64,000 nucleotides of DNA. Origin: Moraxella sp. VT-16-12. Its GTDB lineage: Bacteria > Pseudomonadota > Gammaproteobacteria > Pseudomonadales > Moraxellaceae. Positions within the stretch are counted from its first letter, which is position 1; the number at the start of each line of letters is the position of its first letter. The notes beneath the pieces were generated by a model, which was not told the DNA's origin, did not search any database, and was given only the letters and a program-made list of their open reading frames with translations. The translations under genes were made by a program, and so were the position numbers. The DNA is taken from contig NZ_NKHK02000003.1 in the NCBI RefSeq assembly GCF_002224245.2, positions 153,394 to 217,393 on the forward strand, written 5' to 3'. Positions 8,945 to 17,285 of this stretch are shown piece after piece.

Positions 8945-10096
8945 TTAGTAATTAGTGGTTGTTTGGTGGGTATGAATGCACATTAATAAGCCAAATCCTG
9001 CCATCAGCGTGATAATCGCAGTACCGCCATAGCTGATGAGTGGCAAAGGAACACCAACAACAGGTAAAATGCCACCGACCATGCCCATATTAACAAAAAT
9101 ATATACAAAAAATGACATGGTCAATGCTCCTGCCAATAATCGACAATAGATGTCAGGATTGACAAAAGCGATATAAAATGACCGCATGAGCAAGCAAGCA
9201 TAAAAGAACAAGAGTAATAATACACCTGCCAAACCAAACTCTTCACTAAATGCAGCAATGATGAAGTCAGTATGACCTTCTGGCAAAAAGTGTAAATGTG
9301 ATTGTGTGCCTTCCAAGTAACCCTTGCCTGTCAAGCCACCTGAACCGATGGCGGTTTGGGATTGGATAATATTCCAGCCCTTGCCCAAAGCATCCGATTC
9401 TGGGTCAAACAAGGTGATCACCCGAGTTTTTTGGTAATCGTGCATTAAAAAATTCCACATCACCCACAATAATGGGACGGAAACGGCAACTGCACTGCCA
9501 ATGAGCCACCAAGGTAGCCCTGCCAAAAATAATACGAACAGTCCGCTTGCCATGACCAAAATAGACGTTCCTAAATCAGGCTCTTTGGCGATAAGCACCA
9601 CAGGCACAATAATGATGGCTAATGTTGTAAAAATGGTGCTTAGAGTGGGGGGTAAATCTTTTTTGGATAAGTACCATGCACACATCATCGGCATACCAAG
9701 TTTCATAAACTCAGATGGTTGGACACTACCAAAGCCGGGAATGCGAATCCACCTTTGAGCCCCCATACGCACTTCACCTATCAGCTCCACCAAGACCAAT
9801 AATACCAAACCTAACACATAAAATATTGGTGTTAATGTGCGATAAAAGTTTGGGGGGAGCTGTGCCATCACCAACATGATAACAAAGGCAATGCCATAAC
9901 TGACCGCTTGACGCATGACCATGTCAGTATCTTGGGTGGACGCACTGTATAATACGGTCAAACCAATAAAACAGATGCTGATTAGGAGCATGCCAAGCCA
10001 AGGGTCAATATGCAAACGTTGCCAAATGGTGGGTTCTAGGTCTCTGCCAACAAAATGATGACTGTGCCGAGAAAAGCGGTATTGTTGAGTGTTCAT
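8945..10096 (-). CDS. rodA: Rod-shape SEDS peptidoglycan polymerase
   Basis: RodA polymerises lipid II into glycan strands for cell elongation, working with PBP2 in the inner membrane. 383 residues with about ten hydrophobic segments. SEDS signatures are visible: RWIRIPGFGSVQPSEFMKLG, AKEPDLGTSILVMASG, the FLPEGHTDFIIAAFSEEFGL loop (catalytic Asp region) and the terminal VGVPLPLISYGGTAIITLMAGFG motif. These place it in RodA rather than FtsW. mrdA (PBP2), the usual neighbour, is not adjacent: rlpA lies downstream after a 385-bp gap. The nearby rlpA and divergent M15 peptidase are also cell-wall genes. Confidence 0.95.
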   Translation of the reverse strand: MNTQQYRFSRHSHHFVGRDLEPTIWQRLHIDPWLGMLLISICFIGLTVLYSASTQDTDMVMRQAVSYGIAFVIMLVMAQLPPNFYRTLTPIFYVLGLVLLVLVELIGEVRMGAQRWIRIPGFGSVQPSEFMKLGMPMMCAWYLSKKDLPPTLSTIFTTLAIIIVPVVLIAKEPDLGTSILVMASGLFVLFLAGLPWWLIGSAVAVSVPLLWVMWNFLMHDYQKTRVITLFDPESDALGKGWNIIQSQTAIGSGGLTGKGYLEGTQSHLHFLPEGHTDFIIAAFSEEFGLAGVLLLLFFYACLLMRSFYIAFVNPDIYCRLLAGALTMSFFVYIFVNMGMVGGILPVVGVPLPLISYGGTAIITLMAGFGLLMCIHTHQTTTNY

Positions 10097-10133
10097 GGAT
10101 TTTATGAAAGTTGGCGAAAGTTTGAGTATTTTG

Positions 10134-10142
10134 TGTTATAAT
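10134..10142 (+). promoter_or_regulatory. Extended -10 promoter of the M15 peptidase gene
   Basis: TGTTATAAT (TG at 10134, TATAAT at 10137-10142) is a perfect extended -10 element. No good -35 is visible. Leader about 90 nt. Confidence 0.55.
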
Positions 10143-10240
10143 ATAGCCATCTTAATGGGTAGCTAAATGGTCTATTGTAATTCATCTTTGGGCATTTTGG
10201 TAGTCTATTTGCACCATAAAAATATAAAAAAGGGGTTGTC

Positions 10241-11062
10241 ATGATAAAAAACTCATCTGTAATCATTAGGGTGTCTTTGTTGTCTGTACTATTGTTTGGC
10301 GGTCAAGCTCAGGCGGGCATATTTTCTTGGCTGTTTGATAAAGACAAAGAAAACCAACCAAGCCAAACCACAGATGACCGCCGTGTTATCGTGCGTACAG
10401 TTGGCAACGTAGGAGAAGACCACAGCGACCACAGTCATGACATAGAGCGAAATGTTGGCACACGAGTAGATTATGAAATGTGGTTAAACCAAAGCAACTA
10501 TTATCGTCAATCCGCCGAAGCGTATGAAGATTTTTTGATAAAACAGTTGGGCAAAGAAAATGTGCCGCCCATGCATGAACTTTTGACCACTGCCCGCTCT
10601 TGGAAAAAATGTGGGGCAGAGCCATATCAAGTGCCACCAAGCGAACTTTGGCATCAAATGGTGCCTACCATTCGGTTGTATAATGACCTAAAAAAATCAG
10701 GGATTTTGCCAGCTCATACCCAAATTCGCTCTGTGTATCGCAGTCCTGAGTTAAATCGTTGTGCAGGGGGTGCTCCTGCCAGCAAGCACATTACCAATGG
10801 GGCGATGGACATTTGGGTGCCTAATTATCAGGTAGGTTCGTGGCAGTTGAGTGCTGTTCAGGACAAATTATGTCAGTATTGGATAGATAATGGCGAAAAT
10901 CGTCAGTTTGGTTTGGGGATTTATGCCACAGGTGCAATACATTTAGATACCCAAGGCTATCGTAAGTGGGGCGGTCAGTTTACCCAATCAAATTCGCCTT
11001 GTCGCTATGTGCTACCAAAAAAGGAAGTTTTGTATATCGATGGTCAAGGTTGGGCAGAATGA
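10241..11062 (+). CDS. Exported M15-type peptidase (D-Ala-D-Ala carboxypeptidase-like)
   Basis: 273 residues with a signal peptide ending ..GGQAQA|G at about residue 26, so probably periplasmic. The C-terminal half has the zinc-site pattern of the M15/hedgehog fold: SVYRSPELNRCAGGAPASKH, then TNGAMDIWVP about 8 residues later (H..D pair), and a later GAIHLDTQGYRKWGG (HxD..RxW). This family trims D-Ala from peptidoglycan stem peptides or processes cross-links; the exact bond is not predictable. A charged DHSDHSHD segment follows the signal peptide. RBS AGGGG lies 6 bp before the ATG. Divergent from rodA, it shares the rodA upstream region, which fits a role in wall growth. Confidence 0.8.
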   Translation: MIKNSSVIIRVSLLSVLLFGGQAQAGIFSWLFDKDKENQPSQTTDDRRVIVRTVGNVGEDHSDHSHDIERNVGTRVDYEMWLNQSNYYRQSAEAYEDFLIKQLGKENVPPMHELLTTARSWKKCGAEPYQVPPSELWHQMVPTIRLYNDLKKSGILPAHTQIRSVYRSPELNRCAGGAPASKHITNGAMDIWVPNYQVGSWQLSAVQDKLCQYWIDNGENRQFGLGIYATGAIHLDTQGYRKWGGQFTQSNSPCRYVLPKKEVLYIDGQGWAE

Positions 11063-11063
11063 T

Positions 11064-11087
11064 AAAAAAGGGTCTATACCCTTTTTT
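11064..11087 (+). terminator. Bidirectional terminator between M15 peptidase and ABC exporter
   Basis: AAAAAAGGGT-CTAT-ACCCTTTTTT is symmetrical, with A and T tracts on both strands. It lies between two convergent genes. Confidence 0.85.
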
Positions 11088-11104
11088 GTGTCCATGAGTT
11101 AAAA

Positions 11105-12949
11105 TTAAGACAGCTCTCCCAAAAACCCACCTGATTGCCTTGCCCACAGATTGGCATAAACGCCCCCTTTGGCAACCAGTTCGTCATGACTGCCCATTTC
11201 AATGATTTGACCCTTATCCATCACCACCAGTTTGTCAAGGCTGGCGATGGTGGACAGGCGGTGAGCAATAGCAATCACGGTTTTACCCGCCATCATCATA
11301 TCAAGACTTTGGGTGATGGCGTGTTCTATTTCGCTATCTAGGGCGGATGTGGCTTCATCTAACAAGAGAATGGGGGCATTTTTTAGGATAACCCGAGCGA
11401 TGGCAATACGCTGACGCTGACCGCCTGAAAGCTTTACGCCACGCTCGCCCACTTGGGTATCTAGTCCTGTATTGCCATGTTTGTCTTGCAAAGATTGGAT
11501 AAATTCCCACGCATGGGCTTTTTTGGCTGCCGTGATAATCTCATCATCGGTTGCATCAGGTTTGCCATAGGCGATGTTTTCACGCACTGTGCGATGTAAT
11601 AGAGCGGTATCTTGGGTAACCATGCCGATTTGTTCACGCAAGGAATTTTGAGTGATGGTGCTGATGTCTTGGTCATCAATGCTGATTTTGCCGTGATTCA
11701 CATCATAAAATCTTAGCAGTAGATTGACAAGGCTAGATTTGCCCGAGCCACTTCTCCCAACTAAGCCAATTTTTTCACCTGCTTTGATGTGTAGGTTAAA
11801 ATCATTAAAAAGCTGTATTGTTTTATCATCTTTGCCATAATTAAAAGCCACACCATAAAAATCAATCTTTCCTTGACTGACCACAAGTGGTCGTGCGTCT
11901 TTTTTGTCGGTAATGGCGTGGGGCGTGGTGAGTGTTTTCATGCCGTCTTGAACGGTGCCAATTTGCTCAAATAAGCTTGCCATCTCCCACATAATCCACT
12001 GTACCATGCCTTTTAAACGCAAGGCAATCCCCCCTGCAACAGCAATCGCCCCAACACTGACCTGACCGATGAGCCACAGATACATACCAATGGCGGTACT
12101 GCCAACTATCATGACAAGCGAGAGTGTTTCAGTGGTGGTACCCAAAATAGAAACCCACCGCATTTGGGCATGCACGGTGCTCATAAAATCCTGCATGGCG
12201 GATTTGGCGTATTTAAGTTCACGATTTGAATGGCTAAACAGCTTTACTGCACCGATGTTGGCATAAGCATCGGTGATACGCCCTGTCATTAAAGCTCGGG
12301 CATCTGCTTGGTTACTGGCGGTTTGTCGCAGGCGTGGCAAAAAAAACTTCATGATAATGACCACGCAAATCAGCCACCCCAAAAACGGCAGAAACAGCCA
12401 AAAATCCAATCTGAACAAAATCACGCCACTGGTCATCAGATAGGCCAGCACAAACGACACCATCTCTGCCATTGTCATGATGGTATCACGCACCGATAGG
12501 GCGGTTTGCATGACTTTGGCAGAAACACGTCCTGAGAATTCATCATGATAAAACTGCATGGACTGACCCAGCATGTGTTTGTGAAACCACCAGCGAAGTC
12601 GCATGGGCAGCACGCCTTGTAGAACCTGAAAGCGGATAAGATTGCCAAAAAATTCCACAAAAACGGCAAGCAAACACAATCCCAAAATAAACGTGATTTC
12701 TTGGGATTTGGCAGGCAAAAGTGTTTGGGGGGTATAAATGGTCAGCCAATCCACGACATCGCCAACCCATGCAAATAACAACGAACCAAATATGCCCAAA
12801 AAAATAGAGATGATGATACGCAAAAAAATCCAACCCCTAGCCCCATCGGTGCACGCCCAAAAAAAAGCCATTAAGCCGTTTTTATTGGCAGGCATGGGGC
12901 TGGCAGGATAGGGATTAAGACGTTTCTCAAAATACGAAAATAAAGACAT
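11105..12949 (-). CDS. ABC exporter half-transporter (fused membrane and ATPase domains)
   Basis: 614 residues. Residues about 30-330 form a six-helix type IV exporter membrane domain. The ATPase follows with Walker A GLVGRSGSGKSSLVN, Q-loop IGMVTQDTALL, signature LSGGQRQRIAIARV, Walker B ILLLDEATSALD and switch His AIAHRLSTI. The architecture matches MsbA/Sav1866-type homodimeric exporters of lipids or hydrophobic drugs. I see no reason to call it MsbA specifically: no lpxK neighbour, and the N terminus is longer. It ends against the M15 peptidase at a shared terminator. About 70 bp separate it from the MFS gene upstream, so co-transcription is possible; together they would form an export pair. 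Confidence 0.88.
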   Translation of the reverse strand: MSLFSYFEKRLNPYPASPMPANKNGLMAFFWACTDGARGWIFLRIIISIFLGIFGSLLFAWVGDVVDWLTIYTPQTLLPAKSQEITFILGLCLLAVFVEFFGNLIRFQVLQGVLPMRLRWWFHKHMLGQSMQFYHDEFSGRVSAKVMQTALSVRDTIMTMAEMVSFVLAYLMTSGVILFRLDFWLFLPFLGWLICVVIIMKFFLPRLRQTASNQADARALMTGRITDAYANIGAVKLFSHSNRELKYAKSAMQDFMSTVHAQMRWVSILGTTTETLSLVMIVGSTAIGMYLWLIGQVSVGAIAVAGGIALRLKGMVQWIMWEMASLFEQIGTVQDGMKTLTTPHAITDKKDARPLVVSQGKIDFYGVAFNYGKDDKTIQLFNDFNLHIKAGEKIGLVGRSGSGKSSLVNLLLRFYDVNHGKISIDDQDISTITQNSLREQIGMVTQDTALLHRTVRENIAYGKPDATDDEIITAAKKAHAWEFIQSLQDKHGNTGLDTQVGERGVKLSGGQRQRIAIARVILKNAPILLLDEATSALDSEIEHAITQSLDMMMAGKTVIAIAHRLSTIASLDKLVVMDKGQIIEMGSHDELVAKGGVYANLWARQSGGFLGELS

Positions 12950-13023
12950 GATGATTATAAATTATCAAAAACCCTTTATTTTAGCAGATTTACCCAAAAA
13001 AAGGGCAAAATAGTGGTTGCTCA

Positions 13024-14226
13024 TCAAATGGCTTTTTTCATAAGCAGTATCACAATCAATAAGGCAAAAATTTGTACCAAAGCAATGGTCATCAGCGTGT
13101 AATGCCATTGTCCCTGTGCATAAGCGATGCCACAAAGCCACGCCCCCACGCTGCCCCCACCATAGTATCCCATATAATACAACCCTGAGGCTAATGAGCG
13201 ACCTTGTTTGACGTGGCTGGCGATATAGCTGATGGTGGCAGATTGGGTAATAAATACCCCTGATGACATGATGGTCAAGCCCAAGATGATGAGCCATAAA
13301 GGAGTGGTGGCGGTCAAAAATAGCCCCATCATAGAGCATAATACCGCCCCAATGATGGTGTTGGTCATGCCAAAGCGTGTGATGAGCCGAGATGATAAAG
13401 GTGTAATGACCATGCCGACCAAATATAAGGCAAAAATATTGGCAAGTTGGGACGCTGATAGTTGGTATGGTGTTTGAGCCAAATGCAGATTAATAAAAGT
13501 AAAACACCCCACCAAGCTAAATAAAACACAACCACCAAGCAAGCAAGCACTGAGTACGTGGCGGTTTTTTGTGTGGGATAATAAGGTGGCAAAGGCAACA
13601 TGAAAGTTTTTGCTTTTGGTGAAGTTTTTGGAGTTTGGCAGTCCTTTCATGACCCACAACATACCAACAATGGTCAAAATCGCCATCACGCCATACGCCC
13701 ATCGCCAACCGATTAAGTCATGTAAATGACCGCCCAAAAACCGCCCCAAAAATCCCCCAAGCACCGTTCCCATCACATATAGGCTCATCATGACTGCCAG
13801 ATTGTCGCTGTATTCTTCACCAATATAGGCAATCAGCACCACTGTAATCCCTGGCACTGCCAACCCCTGCAAAAACCGCCATAGGATTAAGCTGTCTATG
13901 GAGCTACTTAGGGCAATCAGTGCGGTAGGTATGGCTAAAAGCAGTAGCGACCCGACAATAAAGCGTTTTCTACCAAAAGCGTCCGAAAGCATGCCTGTAA
14001 AAGGCGACATCAGTGCAATTGCCATGACCGTTGCCCCAACAGATAGACCTGCTTTGACTTCACTGGCATTTAAGTCGCTCATCAATACAGGCAAAATGGC
14101 TTGTACTGAATAAACTTGTAAAAATGCAAAAACACCAATTAAAGCAACCGTCAGTTTTTCAATCACGGATGGCGTGGGCGAAGAAGTGGGAAAATGTGCA
14201 GGATTTTGGCGATGTTGTGTTGGCAT
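13024..14226 (-). CDS. MFS transporter, YnfM-like
   Basis: 400 residues with twelve hydrophobic stretches and the MFS loop 2-3 motif GMLSDAFGRKRFIVGS between helices 2 and 3. It resembles drug:proton antiporters, and the N-terminal KLTVALIGVFAFLQVYSVQAILPVL suits the YnfM/AraJ-like group. Substrate is unknown. It is transcribed divergently from a LysR gene only about 90 bp away, the same layout as ynfL-ynfM in E. coli, so the LysR protein is the likely regulator (inference). An inverted repeat in the gap (14229-14277) is a possible binding site. The start is the ATG at 14226; the first 25 residues are Pro/Thr/Ser rich and cytoplasmic. Confidence 0.85.
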   Translation of the reverse strand: MPTQHRQNPAHFPTSSPTPSVIEKLTVALIGVFAFLQVYSVQAILPVLMSDLNASEVKAGLSVGATVMAIALMSPFTGMLSDAFGRKRFIVGSLLLLAIPTALIALSSSIDSLILWRFLQGLAVPGITVVLIAYIGEEYSDNLAVMMSLYVMGTVLGGFLGRFLGGHLHDLIGWRWAYGVMAILTIVGMLWVMKGLPNSKNFTKSKNFHVAFATLLSHTKNRHVLSACLLGGCVLFSLVGCFTFINLHLAQTPYQLSASQLANIFALYLVGMVITPLSSRLITRFGMTNTIIGAVLCSMMGLFLTATTPLWLIILGLTIMSSGVFITQSATISYIASHVKQGRSLASGLYYMGYYGGGSVGAWLCGIAYAQGQWHYTLMTIALVQIFALLIVILLMKKAI

Positions 14227-14228
14227 TG

Positions 14229-14277
14229 TAGCAATTTTTTTCAGAAAAAGTGTTAAATAATAACAAAAAATTTGCTA
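14229..14277. promoter_or_regulatory. Inverted repeat in the MFS/LysR divergent promoter region
   Basis: Arms TAGCAATTTTTTT (14229-14241) and AAAAAATTTGCTA (14265-14277) are near-perfect inverted copies, 36 bp centre to centre. This suits a LysR-type tetramer binding two sites between its own gene and the target gene. Confidence 0.45.
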
Positions 14278-14315
14278 AAATTGAACAAATAATGAGTTTT
14301 GATGATGAACGATGT

Positions 14316-15191
14316 ATGAATACGATTAATTTGGCTACTTTTATGACCGTCATGCAGACCAAGAGCATCTCGGCTGCTGCTGAAAAACTCTGTGTAACTC
14401 AGCCTGCCGTCTCAAAACGCATTAAAAGTTTAGAAGATGAGTTTGGTAGCAAGCTTTTTGATGGGGTGGGGCGAGGGATTACGCCAACCAGTTCGGCTTA
14501 TGAGCTGTTGCCTTATGCCAAAAAATGGCTAGAAGAATACGAAACGTGTAAGGCAAATCTGCTGTATTCTAAGGAAGTCGCCACAGGCAAGCTCATTATT
14601 GGTACCAGCCATCATATCGGATTACATCATCTGCCCATTGTCTTAAAACAGTTCATACAGACATATCCTGCGGTACAGTTGGAAGTGCAGTTTATGGACA
14701 GCGAGACGGCTCATAAGGCGGTGATAGAAGGTTTGGTATCACTTGCCTTTTTGACTTTGCCACCAACTTTTGATAGGCGATTGTCTTATCATACTTTGTG
14801 GTCTGACCCACTATATTTTGTAACAGGTGTGGTTAGCCCTTTGGCAAAAGAGTCAGATGTTAGTTTATTAAAACTGGCTCGTTGTCCTGCCATTTTGCCT
14901 TCTGCTGATACCTTTACCAGTCAAATTACTTTGGCAGAATTTGCCAAACATAGCCTGCACCCATACGCAACGATGAATACCAATCCTTTGGAGTCTATTC
15001 GCATGTTGGTTTCGGTGGGGCTGGGCTGGTCGGTACTGCCAGAGACACTCATCAACCAAGATTTGGTAAAAATTGACATGAAAGATGATGTGGAGCTGTC
15101 TCGTCATTTGGGCATTGTGATTAATCCTGCCTTGACCTTGTCATCTAGTACGCAGGCACTGCTTGATGTGCTTGGCATTAAAAAGGCATAA
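14316..15191 (+). CDS. LysR-family transcriptional regulator
   Basis: About 291 residues from ATG 14316. The N terminus is a winged helix-turn-helix: F...TKSISAAAEKLCVTQPAVSKRIKSLEDEFGSKLFDG. The rest is a periplasmic-binding-protein-like effector domain. The frame is also open to ATG 14292 and GTG 14250, but starting 9 residues before the helix-turn-helix matches the family best (MNTINLATF). The effector is unknown. The C-terminal region MLVSVGLGWSVLPETLI is typical of CysB-like LysR proteins. It lies divergent from the MFS transporter gene, which it probably controls. It is followed by a strong terminator, so it is monocistronic. Confidence 0.88.
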   Translation: MNTINLATFMTVMQTKSISAAAEKLCVTQPAVSKRIKSLEDEFGSKLFDGVGRGITPTSSAYELLPYAKKWLEEYETCKANLLYSKEVATGKLIIGTSHHIGLHHLPIVLKQFIQTYPAVQLEVQFMDSETAHKAVIEGLVSLAFLTLPPTFDRRLSYHTLWSDPLYFVTGVVSPLAKESDVSLLKLARCPAILPSADTFTSQITLAEFAKHSLHPYATMNTNPLESIRMLVSVGLGWSVLPETLINQDLVKIDMKDDVELSRHLGIVINPALTLSSSTQALLDVLGIKKA

Positions 15192-15206
15192 ATTTAAACA
15201 CGCTGA

Positions 15207-15234
15207 TAAAACACGGTCATGACACCGTGTTTTA
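15207..15234 (+). terminator. Intrinsic terminator of the LysR gene
   Basis: AAAACACGGT-CATG-ACACCGTGTTTTAT forms a 9- to 10-bp stem with A/T flanks on both sides. It can also serve the convergent cytochrome c' gene. Confidence 0.8.
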
Positions 15235-15245
15235 TTTGGTTAAAC

Positions 15246-15695
15246 TTACTGTTTATAAGCCTTATGGCATGAGCCACAATTTTCTGCCATTGCACCGAAT
15301 GCTTGTTCTACATCGGCGGCGGTCTTGGCGGTGTCTGCTTGTACGGCTAAGTTGGCACTGGCGGTCATAAAGGCATCTTTTTTGTCAGCAAAACCTTGGG
15401 CATCTGTCCATACAGCATCTTGGGATTTGCCTTTGGCGTTGGCATCTGCAAAATGCGACCACATGGCTTGGTTGCTGTCGTTGATGAAGTTGGCTTGCTC
15501 TTTAAAGGTGGCAGCATCAAAAGTGGCGGGGTTTTCCATCATACCTTTCATGATGTCGTTCGCTCCACGCCAATCTTGCATGAGATTTTGGCGAGCTTTT
15601 ACGCTGTCAGATTGGCTGTCTGTCCCTTTGTCTCCCCCGCAGGCAGTAAGTGTCATGGCAATAAAAGTAATAGCCATCAAGTGTTTGATGTTCAT
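15246..15695 (-). CDS. Lipoprotein cytochrome c' family protein
   Basis: 149 residues from ATG 15695, which has GGGAG 6 bp upstream; the open frame extends 22 codons further but without a signal. A lipobox LTAC gives Cys at about residue 19, so the mature protein is lipid anchored. The body is a helical bundle ending in ENCGSCHKAYKQ: the single CxxCH haem-binding motif near the C terminus is the mark of class II cytochromes c (c'). Such proteins bind NO or take part in electron transfer or protection; which role applies is not clear. The neighbouring gene hemF makes haem, but the 140-bp gap and separate promoters do not prove a link. Confidence 0.85.
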   Translation of the reverse strand: MNIKHLMAITFIAMTLTACGGDKGTDSQSDSVKARQNLMQDWRGANDIMKGMMENPATFDAATFKEQANFINDSNQAMWSHFADANAKGKSQDAVWTDAQGFADKKDAFMTASANLAVQADTAKTAADVEQAFGAMAENCGSCHKAYKQ

Positions 15696-15834
15696 ATGGC
15701 TCCCTATTTGGTGGCTAAAAATCGCTAAACTATAACACAGCCACCAAAGCCACTCAATCAATTTTTCACAAATACTGTTAAACGTTACATTTAATCACAA
15801 ATTATCAAATAAATGTCAGATTTTTGGTATTTGT

Positions 15835-16803
15835 TCAATTTTCCTTATCAAGACTGAGCCAATCTTTGGGTTTAAGATAAAAATCGGTCAGCTCAAACTC
15901 ACGACTGCCTATCACAGGCTCATAACGATAAGCCCAGCTTGCCAAAGGGGGCATGCTCACCAAGATGGATTCGGTGCGTCCATTGGATTGTAAGCCAAAC
16001 AGGGTACCACGGTCATACACCAAATTATACTCCACATAGCGACCACGCCGATAAAGCTGAAAGGCACGTTCATGGGGAGTGTAAGGGGTGTTTCGTCTTT
16101 TGTCAAAAATGGGCAATATGGCTTTTAGGTAGCCGTGTCCGACCGCTTTGATGAATGCAAAGCACTTATCAAAATCCCACCCCATGCTGTCAGTATTGAC
16201 ATCATCAAAAAACAAACCACCCACACCACGGCATTCGCCCCGATGTTTAAGATAAAAATACTCATCGCACCATGTTTTAAATTTGGGATAAACATCATCA
16301 TCAAAAGCTTGGCACAGTTCATGAGCGACTTTATGCCAATGCACACAATCATCAACAACAGGATAAAAAGGTGTCAAATCAAAACCACCCCCAAACCACC
16401 AAATCGGCTCACTGCCATCAGTAGGTTTGGTAACAAATAGCCTAACATTGGCATGGCTGGTAGGGACGTGGGGGTTTTTGGGGTGCACAACCAAAGACAC
16501 GCCAAGGGCTTCGGCTTTTTGACCTGCCAAAGCGGGGTGGCGAGCGGTGGCAGATGCTGGCATTTGGTCCATATGGATATGACTGAACATCACACCTGCT
16601 TTTTCTATGACTTGACCGCCTGACAAAACGCATGAGCGACCCCCACCACCTTCAGCACGTTCCCAAACATCATCAATGAATTTTTCATGACTGGCACCAT
16701 CTATGCCACCTAGGCTTTCTTGAACTTCTAGGCTATGACAAATGGTGTCTTGCAAGAGTAATAAAAACTTTCGCACTTGGGCGATTTGAACATCATCAAC
16801 CAT
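15835..16803 (-). CDS. hemF: Oxygen-dependent coproporphyrinogen III oxidase
   Basis: HemF performs the aerobic oxidative decarboxylation of coproporphyrinogen III to protoporphyrinogen IX in haem synthesis. From ATG 16803 it has 322 residues (E. coli 299). Family motifs are visible: [27 protein letters not shown] near the N terminus, [44 protein letters not shown] and [30 protein letters not shown]. The open frame runs to 16869, but the extra 22 residues (tryptophan- and tyrosine-rich) are not family-like. An extended -10 promoter lies about 140 bp upstream. Confidence 0.96.
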   Translation of the reverse strand: MVDDVQIAQVRKFLLLLQDTICHSLEVQESLGGIDGASHEKFIDDVWERAEGGGGRSCVLSGGQVIEKAGVMFSHIHMDQMPASATARHPALAGQKAEALGVSLVVHPKNPHVPTSHANVRLFVTKPTDGSEPIWWFGGGFDLTPFYPVVDDCVHWHKVAHELCQAFDDDVYPKFKTWCDEYFYLKHRGECRGVGGLFFDDVNTDSMGWDFDKCFAFIKAVGHGYLKAILPIFDKRRNTPYTPHERAFQLYRRGRYVEYNLVYDRGTLFGLQSNGRTESILVSMPPLASWAYRYEPVIGSREFELTDFYLKPKDWLSLDKEN

Positions 16804-16944
16804 AATATACACTTGTTCTCTAAAATGAGCGGTATTGTACCACCAAAAATACACTAACACAAACGCCAAAACCGCCTTTATGTCAGAGCAGCTGTATAAA
16901 ATCGGTGTGTTTTATATGGTGTGAAAAGGCGTTTGTTGATGGCG

Positions 16945-16953
16945 ATTATAGCA
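16945..16953 (-). promoter_or_regulatory. Extended -10 promoter of hemF
   Basis: On the minus strand TGCTATAAT is a perfect extended -10. No recognisable -35 hexamer at 17 bp. The same nonamer precedes the DegS-like gene and roxA. Confidence 0.55.
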
Positions 16954-17138
16954 TAAAAATATTTGATGGCTAGTGTATCAAATGGCTATTTTTATGAGCA
17001 TTTGGCATTATCAGGTAATATTTTGTAACATTTTCAGTGCCTTTGTGAGCACGACTTGACAAAAATATCAGATGAATGGTTGTAAGGTGTTGTTTGGTGC
17101 AATTGGTTTGAAGTAAATTTTAAGAAAAAAAGCAACTT

Positions 17139-17285
17139 ATGTCTGCTAATTATACCTGCCAATATTCTGCCAAATGTCAAATCAAATGTGTGCTTTGCCA
17201 GTTATTTTGGCGACTAAATGATGAGATGTTAAAAAAGGGCGAATTTGCCCTTTTTGGTTTAGCGTCCTTGCAGATGACGAAGTAG
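17139..17285 (+). CDS. Possible 48-residue cysteine-rich small protein
   Basis: In the 455-bp gap between hemF and the DegS-like gene, a plus-strand ATG at 17139 opens a 48-codon frame. The first 20 residues hold four cysteines spaced C-x5-C-x3-C-x2-C, resembling a small metal-binding knuckle. A perfect TTGACA (17056-17061) lies upstream but its -10 is weak. Against it: the frame runs through the terminator of the opposite gene and overlaps the last 27 bp of that coding sequence, and I know no homologue. Low-confidence candidate only. The rest of the gap holds the hemF promoter and AT-rich DNA. Confidence 0.2.
   Translation: MSANYTCQYSAKCQIKCVLCQLFWRLNDEMLKKGEFALFGLASLQMTK
17231..17257 (-). 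terminator. Intrinsic terminator of the DegS-like protease gene
   Basis: On the minus strand AAAAAGGGCAAATTCGCCCTTTTTT forms a strong stem with a T run directly after the stop codon. Confidence 0.85.
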
